DNA from: Chitinophagaceae bacterium PMP191F
Lineage (GTDB): Bacteria; Bacteroidota; Bacteroidia; Chitinophagales; Chitinophagaceae
Direction: 5' to 3'
DNA: 64,000 nt
Assembly: GCA_001302245.1 (NCBI GenBank)
Contig: LGYU01000007.1
Span: 1-64,000, forward strand
In this document: piece after piece, positions 18,286 through 27,472 of the stretch
Position numbering within the stretch: position 1 is the stretch's first letter
Layout of the letters: every line of letters starts with the position of its first letter
The notes under the pieces: model-generated
What the model saw: the letters and a program-made list of their open reading frames with translations, nothing else
What the model was told of the DNA's origin: nothing
Database searches by the model: none
Program-made: the position numbers and the translations under genes

Positions 18286-18620
18286 ATTGCCAAAGGTAGC
18301 AAAATCACACCTCGCAGCAGGCATTCCCGGTAAGGGTTGCCCGGCCTGCTGCAGAGCGGCTTCTTGTCCGGAAACAAGTGTTGCAACAGTGTTTCAGCTG
18401 TTATAGTCAATAACTTTCTTTTATAGATAAAGAGTTGCTTTTGAATGAAAATGCCTTACTTTGTTGAAGCAATATCACTTTTTACGGTAAGTATATTTAT
18501 TTATGACTGATACTGAATAACTTCTGCCGGGTAAAAACCTTTTGGCTTTAAACCGGGAAAAGTTCTTTATTTGGGAATAAATAACGTGAATTACCGTTAT
18601 ATAAGTAAGCGTCCATACAA
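18286..18620. promoter_or_regulatory. Divergent intergenic region with a candidate promoter for the response regulator
   Basis: The 335-bp gap separates the helicase gene (minus) from the response regulator (plus). A -7-like TTTATTTG at 18566-18573 (7 of 8 to TAnnTTTG) is preceded about 20 bp upstream by TTTGG near 18541, oriented toward the regulator. No ORF, RNA gene or sigma-54 box (GG-N10-GC) was recognised. Confidence 0.4.
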
Positions 18621-19982
18621 ATGAAAAACCTGAATACCCTTAAAATTTTCATCCTTGAAGATGATGCATGGTATGGCTCCATGCTGCAGCATTATCTTAC
18701 GCTAAACCCTGATTACGAGGTAAGGCGGTTTGAAAGCTCCCGCGAATTTTTCAACAACCTGCACGAGCGTCCTGATGTGGTAACGCTGGACTATTCTATG
18801 CCCGACATGGATGGCAGTGAGGTATTGAAAAAAATACGTGAAGTAGATCCCGATATACGGGTCATCATCATTTCCGGTCAGGAGGATATTGGCACCGCGG
18901 TGGGACTGCTGAAAAGCGGTGCATCGGATTACATGGTGAAAAATGAAGAAACGAAGGACCTGTTGTGGAATGCACTGCTGCGTTTGAAAGAAATTGATGG
19001 TTTGTGCAAGGAAGTAGAGCACCTGAAAGAACAGGTGGGCAAGAAATATGATTTTTCAAAATTCCTGATAGGTAAAAGTGAGGCCATGCAGAAAGTATTT
19101 GCACTGGCCGAAAAAGCAACCAAAACCAACATCACAGTTTCTATTTCCGGCGAAACCGGTACGGGTAAGGAAATGGTGGCCAAAGCCATTCACTACAATT
19201 CAGACAAACATAAAAAGCCTTTTGTAGCAGTGAACGTAGCGGCTATTCCGCGCGACCTGATCGAGAGTGAATTGTTTGGTCATGAAAAAGGTGCTTTTAC
19301 AGGTGCGGTAACACGCCGTATCGGTAAGTTTGAAGAAGCACACCAGGGCACCCTGTTCCTGGATGAAATTGGTGAACTGGACATTAACCTGCAGGCCAAG
19401 CTGCTGCGTGTATTGCAGGAACGTGAAATTACACGTATCGGTGGCAACGAAGTGGTGCCCATCAATGTGCGCATTATTGTAGCTACCCACCGCAACCTGT
19501 TGGAAGAAGTACAGGAAAAAAGATTCCGTGAGGATCTTTATTACAGGCTGATAGGTTTGCCCATTCAACTGCCACCGCTGCGCGAGCGTGGCAATGATAT
19601 ACTGGTACTGGCCAAACATTTTATGGACCAGTTCTGTAAGGAAAACAACTCCGGCAAAAAAGTATTATCTGCCGAAGCGCAGCAAAAACTACTGCAATAT
19701 GCATTTCCCGGAAATGTGCGTGAAATCAAATCTGTAATGGAACTGGCCTGTGTGCTGGCAGATGAGGAAACGATACAGCCGGAAAATATCACTATCAATA
19801 TTTCAGCTTCTATCAGTGACCTGATCGGAAAAGAACGAACCCTGAAAGAATACGAAACACAGATCATACAACACTATCTCGATAAGTATGATAAAGATGT
19901 GTTGCTAGTGGCCAAAAAACTGGACATTGGCAAATCCACCATCTATCGTATGATACAGGCTGGCGAACTGAAAACAAAATAG
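18621..19982 (+). CDS. Sigma-54-dependent response regulator (NtrC/AtoC type)
   Basis: A 453-residue transcription activator. Receiver domain 1-125 has VTLDYSMPDMDG with phospho-acceptor Asp57. The AAA+ domain carries Walker A GETGTGKE at 177-184, the sigma-54 contact loop GAFTGA at 224-229, DEIGELD, and REDLYYRL. The C-terminus is a Fis-type helix-turn-helix (LLVAKKLDIGKSTIYRMI). All catalytic parts are intact, so it should open sigma-54 promoters on phosphorylation. The hybrid kinase follows 32 bp downstream in the same direction and is the obvious partner. Its target genes cannot be read from this window. Confidence 0.94.
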   Translation: MKNLNTLKIFILEDDAWYGSMLQHYLTLNPDYEVRRFESSREFFNNLHERPDVVTLDYSMPDMDGSEVLKKIREVDPDIRVIIISGQEDIGTAVGLLKSGASDYMVKNEETKDLLWNALLRLKEIDGLCKEVEHLKEQVGKKYDFSKFLIGKSEAMQKVFALAEKATKTNITVSISGETGTGKEMVAKAIHYNSDKHKKPFVAVNVAAIPRDLIESELFGHEKGAFTGAVTRRIGKFEEAHQGTLFLDEIGELDINLQAKLLRVLQEREITRIGGNEVVPINVRIIVATHRNLLEEVQEKRFREDLYYRLIGLPIQLPPLRERGNDILVLAKHFMDQFCKENNSGKKVLSAEAQQKLLQYAFPGNVREIKSVMELACVLADEETIQPENITINISASISDLIGKERTLKEYETQIIQHYLDKYDKDVLLVAKKLDIGKSTIYRMIQAGELKTK

Positions 19983-20014
19983 GCAGGCCATGATGGCATA
20001 GCTGAACAATATCC

Positions 20015-22927
20015 ATGAATTACGAGCACCTGATAGAATCGCTTCGGGAAAGCCTGGAAAAAGAGCGGGCTGCACGCATTGCTGTAGAAACGACATTGGC
20101 CGAAAAAGAAGCTGCACTGGCAACCGCGCAACAGGAAATTATCCAGCTCACAACTCAATATGAGCAGGAAACAGGTAAGCCTGTGGACGATGCGCAACAT
20201 TATAATGAAAAGCTGCGCATCATTTCCAACCGCCTCTCACTACTGGTACAGAACCTGCAGTATGGTATAGTACTGTCCGATGCTGACTGTAAGATATTTC
20301 TTGCCAACAACAAGGTGTGCGAAATATTCACCATCCTTACCGGACCTGCGCAACTGATAGGCATAGATTGCTATACTGCCAACAGCCAGCTAAAAGAATA
20401 CTTCAAAGATCCTGACGCATTTGAAATGCGTGTAAAAAACCTGCTGCAGGAAAAGCAACAGGTAACCGGCGATCAACTGGAAATGAACAATGGCAAAATA
20501 TTGCAACGCGACTATATTCCCATCTGGAACAAAGGATATTATGAAGGACACATGTGGGTGTTCAACGATATTACGGAAAAGGTGCAGGCCAATAAACTAC
20601 TGTCCCGGCAACGCCAGTTTTACGAAGATGTGCTGAACCTGCTGCCTGGTGATGTAGCTGTAATGAATCCCGACAGGACCTTCCTTTTCCTGAACCCCAA
20701 AGCGGTAAGTGATAAATATGTACGGGAGTGGCTGATCGGTAAAAAAGATGAGGATTATTGCAGAATAAGACAACGCCCGATAGAATTTGCCTTGCGGCGC
20801 AAAGCCATTATTGAAGAAGTATTACGTACCAGGCAATTAAAAACATGGGAAGAGCAGTTTCTGAAGCCAGATGGCAAAACCGAATATTATCAGCGCAACA
20901 TTCATCCTGTACTGGATGAGAACGGCGCTGTAAAAATGCTGATTGGCTATGGTACCAATATCACCGATCAGAAAAATATTGAAGAACAGATACAGCGTAG
21001 CGAAAAGCGTTATCACGACCTGTTTACCTACAGCCAGGCATTGATCTGCACACACGATGAAACTGGAACATTGCAAAGTGTAAATCCCGCGTTATATCAA
21101 CTGCTGGGTTACCAGGTTGAAGAAATGGTCGGCAAAAAGATCTACGATTTTATTCCGGAAGAGGATAAGGTTGGTTTTATTAAACGCTACCTGCCCGATA
21201 TTAACAGCAAAGGAAAAGATGAAGGGGTGTTCAGGGTACTGTGTAAAGATGGAACAATATTATTCCTGCTTTACCAGAATTATAAAATGCAAGAAGAAGG
21301 TATTGATACGTACATTATCGGATTTGCCCAGAACATTACCAATCGTGTAGAACAGGAACGTGAATTGCGTACGGCCAAACAACTGACCGAACAGGCAGCA
21401 CAGGCCAAAGAAATATTCCTGGCCAATATGAGCCATGAGATCAGAACACCAATGAATGGTGTACTGGGCATGGCCGGACTGCTGGCCAAAACAAATCTTG
21501 ACTGGCAGCAACAGAAATACCTGGGATTGATCCAGGAGTCTGCCAACAACCTGCTCAAGATCGTAAATGATGTACTGGACCTGGAAAAGATCATTATGGG
21601 AAAGCTTCAGTTTGAAGAAGTGCCTTTCTCATTACCAGAGCGGGTGGAGATGTGTATACAGTCTTTCACATTTAAAGCAGATGAAAAAGATGTAGTGTTG
21701 TCGTATAAGAATAATCTGCCACGTGATATTATTGTAACCGGCGATCCACACCGGTTGAACCAGGTATTGAACAATCTTATCAGTAACGCATTAAAATTTA
21801 CAGACACGGGTACAGTAACGGTAGAAACCCGCGTTATTAAAGAGCAGGACAACAAAGTACTTGTTTATTTTTCTGTACAGGATACTGGCATAGGTATACC
21901 TGAAGACAAACTGCAATCAATATTTGAACCATTTATGCAGGCGCATTCCTCTGTATCGCGTAAATACGGGGGCACAGGTTTAGGGTTGAGTATCTGTCGT
22001 GAGCTGATACAGTTGCTGGGAGGGGAATTGAAGGCAGAGAGTAATGAAAATGCAGGTTCGGTATTCAGCTTTACGTTGCCATTTACCATCAGTACAGAAA
22101 AACCCAAACAAATGTCGTCCGTACAGGAATCCAACTATAAAAATTTAGGAAGACGTAAAATATTACTGGCAGAAGATGTGGAGCTCAATCAATATCTTGC
22201 CAGACATATCATGGAATCATGGGGCCTGGAGGTAACAGTGGCGGGTAATGGCCGCGATGCTGTAGAGATGGTAACGCAACATGATTTTGACCTGGTGCTG
22301 ATGGATATACAGATGCCCGAAATGGATGGCATAGAGGCAACAAAACTGATACGCCGTATGCAGGACACACGCAAATCGGCCATTCCCATTGTAGCCCTTA
22401 CTGCCAATGCGCTGAAAGGAGATAGTGAAAAGTATCTTGCAGCAGGTATGAACGGTTATGTATCCAAACCATTTGACGAGTCAAAACTATACTATATGAT
22501 TTCCCGGAGTTTAAATGAGCCCGAAGTTCCTGTGGCATCCGGCGGTGTACAGGAAAAGATACAGGCGGCCCCACCTGCCCAGGAAAAATTGTATAACCTG
22601 AGTGCCATTCAGTCAATTTCCGGAGGTGATGAAGCATTTGTAAAACGCATGGTGGTATTGTTTACAGATATTATGCCCGTTTCACTGAAAGAAATGCAAC
22701 AGCATGTTGAGCAGCAGAACTGGGAGGCAGTAAGCAAGCTGGCGCATAAACTAAAATCCACCATCGATTCCATGGGCATTGTATCACTAAAAGATGATAT
22801 CCGTGTAATAGAGAACAATGGAAAGAAAAAGATACATACAGACGATATTCCTCCGCTGGTACAGAAAGTGACCGGCATTATACAGCAATGTGTAGAGCAA
22901 CTGAAAAAAGATTTTTCACTGCAGTAG
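20015..22927 (+). CDS. Hybrid sensor histidine kinase (PAS x3, kinase, receiver, HPt)
   Basis: A 970-residue soluble kinase with no membrane segment. Order: N-terminal coiled coil (1-55), PAS-like domains (about 65-190, 195-315, 325-445), dimerisation/phosphoacceptor helix SHEIRTPMNG with His474, HATPase with DTGIGIPEDKL and GGTGLGLSI, receiver LAEDVELNQ...LMDIQMPEMDG with Asp764, and HPt with AHKLKSTIDSMG, His911. A full His-Asp-His relay is thus in one chain and could hand phosphate to Asp57 of the upstream regulator. PAS domains suggest a cytoplasmic small-molecule, redox or energy signal. Confidence 0.93.
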   Translation: MNYEHLIESLRESLEKERAARIAVETTLAEKEAALATAQQEIIQLTTQYEQETGKPVDDAQHYNEKLRIISNRLSLLVQNLQYGIVLSDADCKIFLANNKVCEIFTILTGPAQLIGIDCYTANSQLKEYFKDPDAFEMRVKNLLQEKQQVTGDQLEMNNGKILQRDYIPIWNKGYYEGHMWVFNDITEKVQANKLLSRQRQFYEDVLNLLPGDVAVMNPDRTFLFLNPKAVSDKYVREWLIGKKDEDYCRIRQRPIEFALRRKAIIEEVLRTRQLKTWEEQFLKPDGKTEYYQRNIHPVLDENGAVKMLIGYGTNITDQKNIEEQIQRSEKRYHDLFTYSQALICTHDETGTLQSVNPALYQLLGYQVEEMVGKKIYDFIPEEDKVGFIKRYLPDINSKGKDEGVFRVLCKDGTILFLLYQNYKMQEEGIDTYIIGFAQNITNRVEQERELRTAKQLTEQAAQAKEIFLANMSHEIRTPMNGVLGMAGLLAKTNLDWQQQKYLGLIQESANNLLKIVNDVLDLEKIIMGKLQFEEVPFSLPERVEMCIQSFTFKADEKDVVLSYKNNLPRDIIVTGDPHRLNQVLNNLISNALKFTDTGTVTVETRVIKEQDNKVLVYFSVQDTGIGIPEDKLQSIFEPFMQAHSSVSRKYGGTGLGLSICRELIQLLGGELKAESNENAGSVFSFTLPFTISTEKPKQMSSVQESNYKNLGRRKILLAEDVELNQYLARHIMESWGLEVTVAGNGRDAVEMVTQHDFDLVLMDIQMPEMDGIEATKLIRRMQDTRKSAIPIVALTANALKGDSEKYLAAGMNGYVSKPFDESKLYYMISRSLNEPEVPVASGGVQEKIQAAPPAQEKLYNLSAIQSISGGDEAFVKRMVVLFTDIMPVSLKEMQQHVEQQNWEAVSKLAHKLKSTIDSMGIVSLKDDIRVIENNGKKKIHTDDIPPLVQKVTGIIQQCVEQLKKDFSLQ

Positions 22928-22970
22928 CAACTGCAACAACATTGTTGACAAATCAATTGTTACGAACATT

Positions 22971-23465
22971 ATGGCTGTATACCGTATTAAGGCTGTCCAG
23001 AAAATACCGGGTGATATGGAAACCATCTGGCGTTTTTTTTCGCAACCGGAAAACCTGGCAACGATTACACCGGCACATTTCAACTTCCGGGTTACCTCAC
23101 AATACCACGGTGATACCATTTATCCCGGGCAGATCATTGAGTATAAAGTAAGTCCTGTAGCCGGTATTCCTCTGTACTGGATGACAGAAATAACACAGGT
23201 AATACCGCAGCAGTTATTTGTAGATGAGCAGCGGTATGGTCCGTACAGCATGTGGCATCACCAGCACCATTTTGTACCGGTAACAGGTGGTGTGGAAATG
23301 ACAGACATTGTACATTACAAAATTCCTTACTGGTTTATAGGAGATATTGCCAACAGCCTGCTGGTAAGTGCGCAACTGCGCAATGTGTTTACCTACCGTT
23401 ACAAAAAAGTAGAAGAGCTGTTTGGTAAATGGGAAGGACAACAGATGCAACTGATGTTCAGTTGA
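22971..23465 (+). CDS. SRPBCC-family (START-like) protein
   Basis: A 164-residue protein of the helix-grip fold: MAVYRIKAVQKIPGDMETIWRFF start, then FFSQPENLATITPAHFNF, the typical first helix-loop of polyketide cyclase/SRPBCC members, and MWHHQHHFVPVTGGVEMTDIVHYKIPYW strand pairs. Such proteins bind hydrophobic ligands; the ligand here is unknown. It lies 43 bp after the hybrid kinase and ends at a bidirectional terminator, so it may be the third gene of that operon or independently expressed. Confidence 0.85.
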   Translation: MAVYRIKAVQKIPGDMETIWRFFSQPENLATITPAHFNFRVTSQYHGDTIYPGQIIEYKVSPVAGIPLYWMTEITQVIPQQLFVDEQRYGPYSMWHHQHHFVPVTGGVEMTDIVHYKIPYWFIGDIANSLLVSAQLRNVFTYRYKKVEELFGKWEGQQMQLMFS

Positions 23466-23489
23466 AACAATACGAAATGATTAAAATAC

Positions 23490-23520
23490 AAAGGGAGACA
23501 ACATAGCTGTCTCCCTTTTA
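23490..23520. terminator. Bidirectional Rho-independent terminator
   Basis: AAAGGGAGACA (23490-23500) and TGTCTCCCTTT (23509-23519) pair perfectly around an 8-nt loop, with T's on the plus side. It lies between the convergent SRPBCC and TPR genes. Confidence 0.88.
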
Positions 23521-23538
23521 CATTCTTCAGGAACGGTA

Positions 23539-24189
23539 TTAACCGGGGATCCTGGAAATATATTTCTCGATCTCTTTGATCTGTTTTACAATATCAGGAG
23601 TTGTGGGTTTTAACGCTTTGGTTTTGCGGAAAAACTCTTTAGCAGCGCGGAACTCGCGTTTGTTCATCATGATATTACACATCTGCAGGTAGGCGGCAGC
23701 CTCATTCTCCTTATCGGGCAGTCCTTCACGGATAGCCTGGCGGATATAGCTTTCTCCCTGTTTGAAATTGTTTTTCTGCAAAGCGATCATGCCCATCTGC
23801 AACAGGCTGGCACCTTTTACTTCTTTCATGGGCGTGCCCAGGTCAAGCCCTTTCTTCATGTTCAGTTCAGCGCCATCAAAATCCTGTTTCATCATGGCCA
23901 GCTGACCTTTGAAAGTAAAAAAGGCAGAACGGATGGGTTTGTACAGCAGGTTGGGGTATTTGATAGAGTTCAGTACTTTTTCAGCACCTTCCAGGTCACC
24001 GGTTTCCATGTGGTCCTGTATCAGACGCAGCGGACCGACAAAAAAGTGACCAAAGATCATGATGGCACCTATAAAGTAAGCCGGGAAAGCCGGCCAGAAA
24101 CCACTGAAAATGTTTGCCGCAACGCCTATTACAATTAAAGTAATACCCAGGTACAGGCGATAACGGATAATCCATGTATAAAACTTCAT
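23539..24189 (-). CDS. Membrane-anchored TPR-like protein
   Basis: A 216-residue protein with two N-terminal membrane helices (YLGITLIVIGVAANIF and FPAYFIGAIMIFGHFFVGPL) followed by about four tetratricopeptide-like helix pairs (for example AFFTFKGQLAMMKQDFDGAE, LLQMGMIALQKNNFKQGESY, YLQMCNIMMNKREFRAAKEF). TPRs mediate protein contacts. The family is common but undefined in Bacteroidota; no catalytic motif is present. Transcribed alone toward the terminator at 23490-23520. Confidence 0.8.
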   Translation of the reverse strand: MKFYTWIIRYRLYLGITLIVIGVAANIFSGFWPAFPAYFIGAIMIFGHFFVGPLRLIQDHMETGDLEGAEKVLNSIKYPNLLYKPIRSAFFTFKGQLAMMKQDFDGAELNMKKGLDLGTPMKEVKGASLLQMGMIALQKNNFKQGESYIRQAIREGLPDKENEAAAYLQMCNIMMNKREFRAAKEFFRKTKALKPTTPDIVKQIKEIEKYISRIPG

Positions 24190-24522
24190 AAAAATCCCGC
24201 GATTTTGTGGGACAGCAAAGATAACGGATTTGCAGATGTTGTAATGTGTAAATGTGGAGCGGCCATATATGAAAAGCGGCCGGCAGGGGTAGAGATTTAC
24301 CGGTAGGGTACTGCCTTACAGGTTTAAGGATTTGTGTTTCGGGTTCTGAAAATTGCAGGTTTCAAAGATTTTTTGTTGCTGATTTCAGACTGTAGCCCTC
24401 AGGCTTCTGATTTTCCGGCCTTTACCTGCTACTTTAAAACCTATAACTTAACACCTGGTAGCTGTACATTAGCGAATTTGCTTTATTTTCGCACCCCGGA
24501 AGAAGAAAAAGGCTTCTTTTCT
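24190..24522. other. Intergenic region between the TPR gene and tRNA-Arg
   Basis: 333 bp without a credible gene. It must hold the TPR promoter (minus) and the tRNA promoter (plus); a TATTTTCG box near 24484, resembling the -7 consensus, lies about 30 bp before the tRNA, but no convincing -33 box accompanies it. Confidence 0.4.
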
Positions 24523-24594
24523 GGCCCGGTAGTTCAATGGATAGAATAGGAGTTTCCTAAACTCTAGATACAAGTTCGATTCTTGTCCGGGCTA
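24523..24594 (+). tRNA. tRNA-Arg, anticodon CCU
   Basis: A 72-nt cloverleaf folds by hand: acceptor GGCCCGG with CCGGGCU (one G-U), D-stem GUUC/GAAU, anticodon stem GGAGU/ACUCU around loop UUCCUAA (anticodon CCU at 34-36), T-stem ACAAG/CUUGU around UUCGAUU, discriminator A. CCA is not encoded. It reads AGG codons. A hairpin terminator follows within 10 bp. An accessory, decay-rich stretch begins right after it. Confidence 0.95.
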
Positions 24595-24604
24595 CGAGCA
24601 TGAC

Positions 24605-24636
24605 AAACCCGCTGTAACTCAGCGGGTTTTATTTTG
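24605..24636 (+). terminator. Terminator after tRNA-Arg
   Basis: Perfect 10-bp stem AAACCCGCTG / CAGCGGGTTT (24605-24614, 24620-24629) with a 5-nt loop, followed by TATTTTG. Confidence 0.88.
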
Positions 24637-24819
24637 CATAACTTATCCCGGTTTGATTATACTAAGATTTTTAAATACACTATTTTTTAGTGCGCTATTC
24701 GGTTGCAATGACATGTTACACGCAGCACTGGATAGATAAATGGTTGTTGTAATCTGAATCTGCCAAATCGTGTAACATTTATTAAAGTTTTACGTCTCTC
24801 TTATAAGAGCTCAGGACCA

Positions 24820-24852
24820 TTTTGAGTTGTAATATAATGATTGATAGTTTTT
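24820..24852 (+). promoter_or_regulatory. Candidate promoter of the S41 peptidase gene
   Basis: TTTTG (24820-24824), 20-bp spacer, then TAGTTTTT (24845-24852; 7 of 8 to TAnnTTTG). It ends 14 bp before the ATG at 24867, which argues against an upstream start. Confidence 0.45.
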
Positions 24853-24866
24853 TCATAAAATCGAAT

Positions 24867-26354
24867 ATGTTTACCAAACGCTTATTAACCTTCTGCCTGC
24901 TATTTATCGGAGCAGGGCATGCCTATTGCCAGGACTGCAACTGTAGCACAACCTTCCAATGGTTGAAAAAGACTTTTGAAGAGAATGATGCGGGATTTAA
25001 ATATATACTTTCAGTAAAAGGACAGGCTGCCTATGATTATCATAACCAGAACATCCAGGAAAAAATCAATGTGGCAAAAAACAGGGAAGAATGCCTGCCT
25101 GTACTACAGGAATGGTTACATTTTTTTAGAAAAGGGCATATTTACATCAAAGCGCTTGAAAGGGAAAATGGAAACGAAAGCCCGGCTCTTGCCAAACAAT
25201 TAGATACGCTTTCAATTAAAAATCAATTTAAAGATTGGCCACGATTACAAATAGCTCTTCCTGAATTTGAAAAATACCTGGGCAATAAGCAAACTCAGGA
25301 CTTTGAGGGCATTTGGAATTGCCCGCCTTATAAAATAGCCATTACAAAAACAGAAAATGGATACAAGGGCATCCTGGTAAATAATGTTTCTCCTTATTGG
25401 GAGTCAGGACAGTTAAAACTGGAAATAATCAAAGAGGGTAATGAGCTAAAGGGGATAGCTTACATGCGTGATCATTCCAAAGCTAAAAGCGACCATATAG
25501 AATGGATGGGTCAGAATTATTTACAGGTTGCCGGCCTTTGGTTGAAGCGGCTGGCGCCGGTTCTTCCTACGGAAACGGAAGTCCAGGACTATTTAACATT
25601 AGGGAATGCCAAAAATCCATGTATAAAACAGTTGGACAAAAATACACTGTATTTAAGAATCCCTTCATTTGATCCGAGCCAGAAAAAGGCAATTGACAGC
25701 GTACTGGACGCGAACGATGAAATGCTGTCAAAAACGCCAAACCTTATTATCGATATTCGGGGTAATGGAGGCGGTAGCGATTTTACCTTCAGTCATATCA
25801 TCCCCTATTTAAAAACAAATCCAATATCAACTTTTGGAGTTGAATACCTGAGTACATCAATGAATAATAAAAGGATGTTGGATTATATTACTAAACCGGA
25901 ATACAAAACCTTTTTTTCTGATGAACAAAAGGAATGGGCAAAGAAATCATACGATACCTTACAGAAGCATTTGGGAGAATTTGTCTATTTGAACGAGCCT
26001 TTAAAAGGAAAAGAAGCGGAAGACTCTGTTACAAAAAAAGTATACCCCAAACAAGTGGGTATTATAATAGATGGCGATGTAGCCAGCTCAGCCGAACAAT
26101 TTGTGCTAGCGGCCAGGCAAAGTAAAAAAGTAAAATTTTTTGGAACGCCTACTTTTGGGGCATGTGATATTTCAAATATGTATTTTAAAAAAGATCCCTG
26201 CAACGAATATGAGTTAGGGTATTGTCTTTCCCGCAGCAAGCGAATCCCGCAATACATTATAGATGATCGCGGTTTGCAGCCGGATTATTTCATTAGCAAT
26301 GAAATCCCTCAGTTTAAATGGTTGACATATGTGAAGCAAATTTTGGAACAGTAG
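24867..26354 (+). CDS. Secreted S41-family (C-terminal-processing-type) peptidase
   Basis: A 495-residue protein with a signal peptide (RLLTFCLLFIGAGHAYCQ). The C-terminal half has the S41 core: LYLRIPSFDPS, NLIIDIRGNGGGSDFTF (oxyanion/strand motif), and VGIIIDGDVASSAEQF with Ser407/Ser408 as the nucleophile pair, then FFGTPTFGACD. No PDZ domain is visible. The N-terminal 180 residues have cysteines (QDCNCSTTF) and a helical part. These enzymes cleave secreted or periplasmic peptides. The start 24867 was chosen for the signal peptide and promoter position. It is the first gene after the tRNA terminator. Confidence 0.88.
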   Translation: MFTKRLLTFCLLFIGAGHAYCQDCNCSTTFQWLKKTFEENDAGFKYILSVKGQAAYDYHNQNIQEKINVAKNREECLPVLQEWLHFFRKGHIYIKALERENGNESPALAKQLDTLSIKNQFKDWPRLQIALPEFEKYLGNKQTQDFEGIWNCPPYKIAITKTENGYKGILVNNVSPYWESGQLKLEIIKEGNELKGIAYMRDHSKAKSDHIEWMGQNYLQVAGLWLKRLAPVLPTETEVQDYLTLGNAKNPCIKQLDKNTLYLRIPSFDPSQKKAIDSVLDANDEMLSKTPNLIIDIRGNGGGSDFTFSHIIPYLKTNPISTFGVEYLSTSMNNKRMLDYITKPEYKTFFSDEQKEWAKKSYDTLQKHLGEFVYLNEPLKGKEAEDSVTKKVYPKQVGIIIDGDVASSAEQFVLAARQSKKVKFFGTPTFGACDISNMYFKKDPCNEYELGYCLSRSKRIPQYIIDDRGLQPDYFISNEIPQFKWLTYVKQILEQ

Positions 26355-26444
26355 CTCTATAAGATGAAATAGTCAAGATCTGACCGGACAGTTGGGATAA
26401 CTTTAAGTAACCACACTTATTAATCAATCCCAAAAAGCCAGATT

Positions 26445-26861
26445 ATGAAGACTGCATCTAAATCAATCAAAAGCAAATTAGGATTACAGCACTTAGCAGA
26501 GCATTTAGGCAATGTTTCCCAGGCATGCAAGGTAATAGGCTAGAGCGGCTAGCTTCTACTAAACAGGTGTCTTTATTTCTGCCGGCGGTATCCGGAGTGT
26601 TTGGCTGTGGCACAACCTGGAAGTTTTTGACAAACGCCTGAAGGCATTAGAGGCCCGTATAGCCCAGGAAGGCTCCAAGGCTCAGGTAATAGCTATGGAA
26701 AGTAAATAAGAGCGTCGGGAATCCCTGGAGATATAGAGACTGAACACCCCGGATATCTGGGTTCTCAGGATACTTATTACGTGTGCAACATCAAGGGTGT
26801 TGGACGGGTCTATCAGCAGACATTTATCGACACCTACAGCAGATTTCCCAGTGATTTATGA
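26445..26861 (+). mobile_element. Decayed IS481-family transposase remnant
   Basis: Three fragments in shifting frames match one IS481 transposase. First, from ATG 26445: KSKLGLQHLAEHLGNVSQAC, then KVIG and a TAG, the N-terminal winged helix. Second, GIRSVWLWHNLEVFDKRLKA then LEARIAQEG, ending in TAA. Third, ETEHPGYLGSQDTYYV then KGVGRVYQQTFIDTYSRF, ending in TGA near 26861. The middle HTH region and the DDE catalytic domain are largely missing, so it cannot transpose. No clear terminal inverted repeats were located. It abuts the truncated 3' end of the DUF4369-type gene. Confidence 0.8.
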
Positions 26862-26894
26862 GATCTATTATTGCTGTATTCTTCAATCCGCTCG

Positions 26895-27354
26895 TTAGTT
26901 AACATCCAACTTTGCTAGTGGTGAAAGGCTCACCAATATCTTATCAAGTTCCTCCAGGCTTATGAAGCTTCTGACAGTAGAATGAATAGCAAACGCACCA
27001 ATGGGAGAGTTTAAATTATTATCAATCCATTTTTTACTTAAAACTGATTTAACTGAATCGTTTGCCAGGTGTTCTTTGTAAGCTACCATCCCAAGTTCTC
27101 TATCATTATTCTTTTCAGCAAGGGCTGATTTGATGGCCACTGTTTCTTCTTTCTTAAAATGATTATTTTTTCGCAACCATGTATAATAACTATCCACCTG
27201 CTTTGCGAACGTACTGCCGGTAAATCGAAATTCACTAACATCAGGAGATTTGCTGGTAATATACATTATACCTTTGTCAAGGTATAAATCAATTCACTTG
27301 CCGGGCTTAAACGAAGGGGCATGCGCAGGCTATAGCTGTTTCCTTCTTCCAGTT
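26895..27354 (-). pseudogene. Truncated DUF4369 / TlpA-type protein gene
   Basis: The main frame (27266 down to 26895, 123 codons) reads LYLDKGIMYITSKSPD, then a helical segment, and NNLNSPIGAFAIHSTVRSFI near the end. This matches the N-terminal DUF4369 domain that precedes a thioredoxin fold in TlpA-like secreted disulfide reductases. The upstream residues EEGNSYSLRMPLRLSPASE continue the same protein but in another frame. The thioredoxin domain is absent; the gene stops 34 bp from the IS481 remnant. Frameshift at one end and truncation at the other point to a dead gene. Family match is by pattern, moderately sure. Confidence 0.6.
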
Positions 27355-27472
27355 TAATATTTAGACTAACCGGCCGAAAGCATATTGAAAATAAGTTGAA
27401 CGAATTAAAGAGTGAACAATGAGCGGGCATATAACCCGGTTGAAAACAAGCGTCTGTTTTACAACAACTACT

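Noticed and set aside
24523-24594. Attachment-site duplicate of the tRNA 3' end
   Set aside because: I looked for a second copy of the tRNA 3' end downstream in the window and did not see one.
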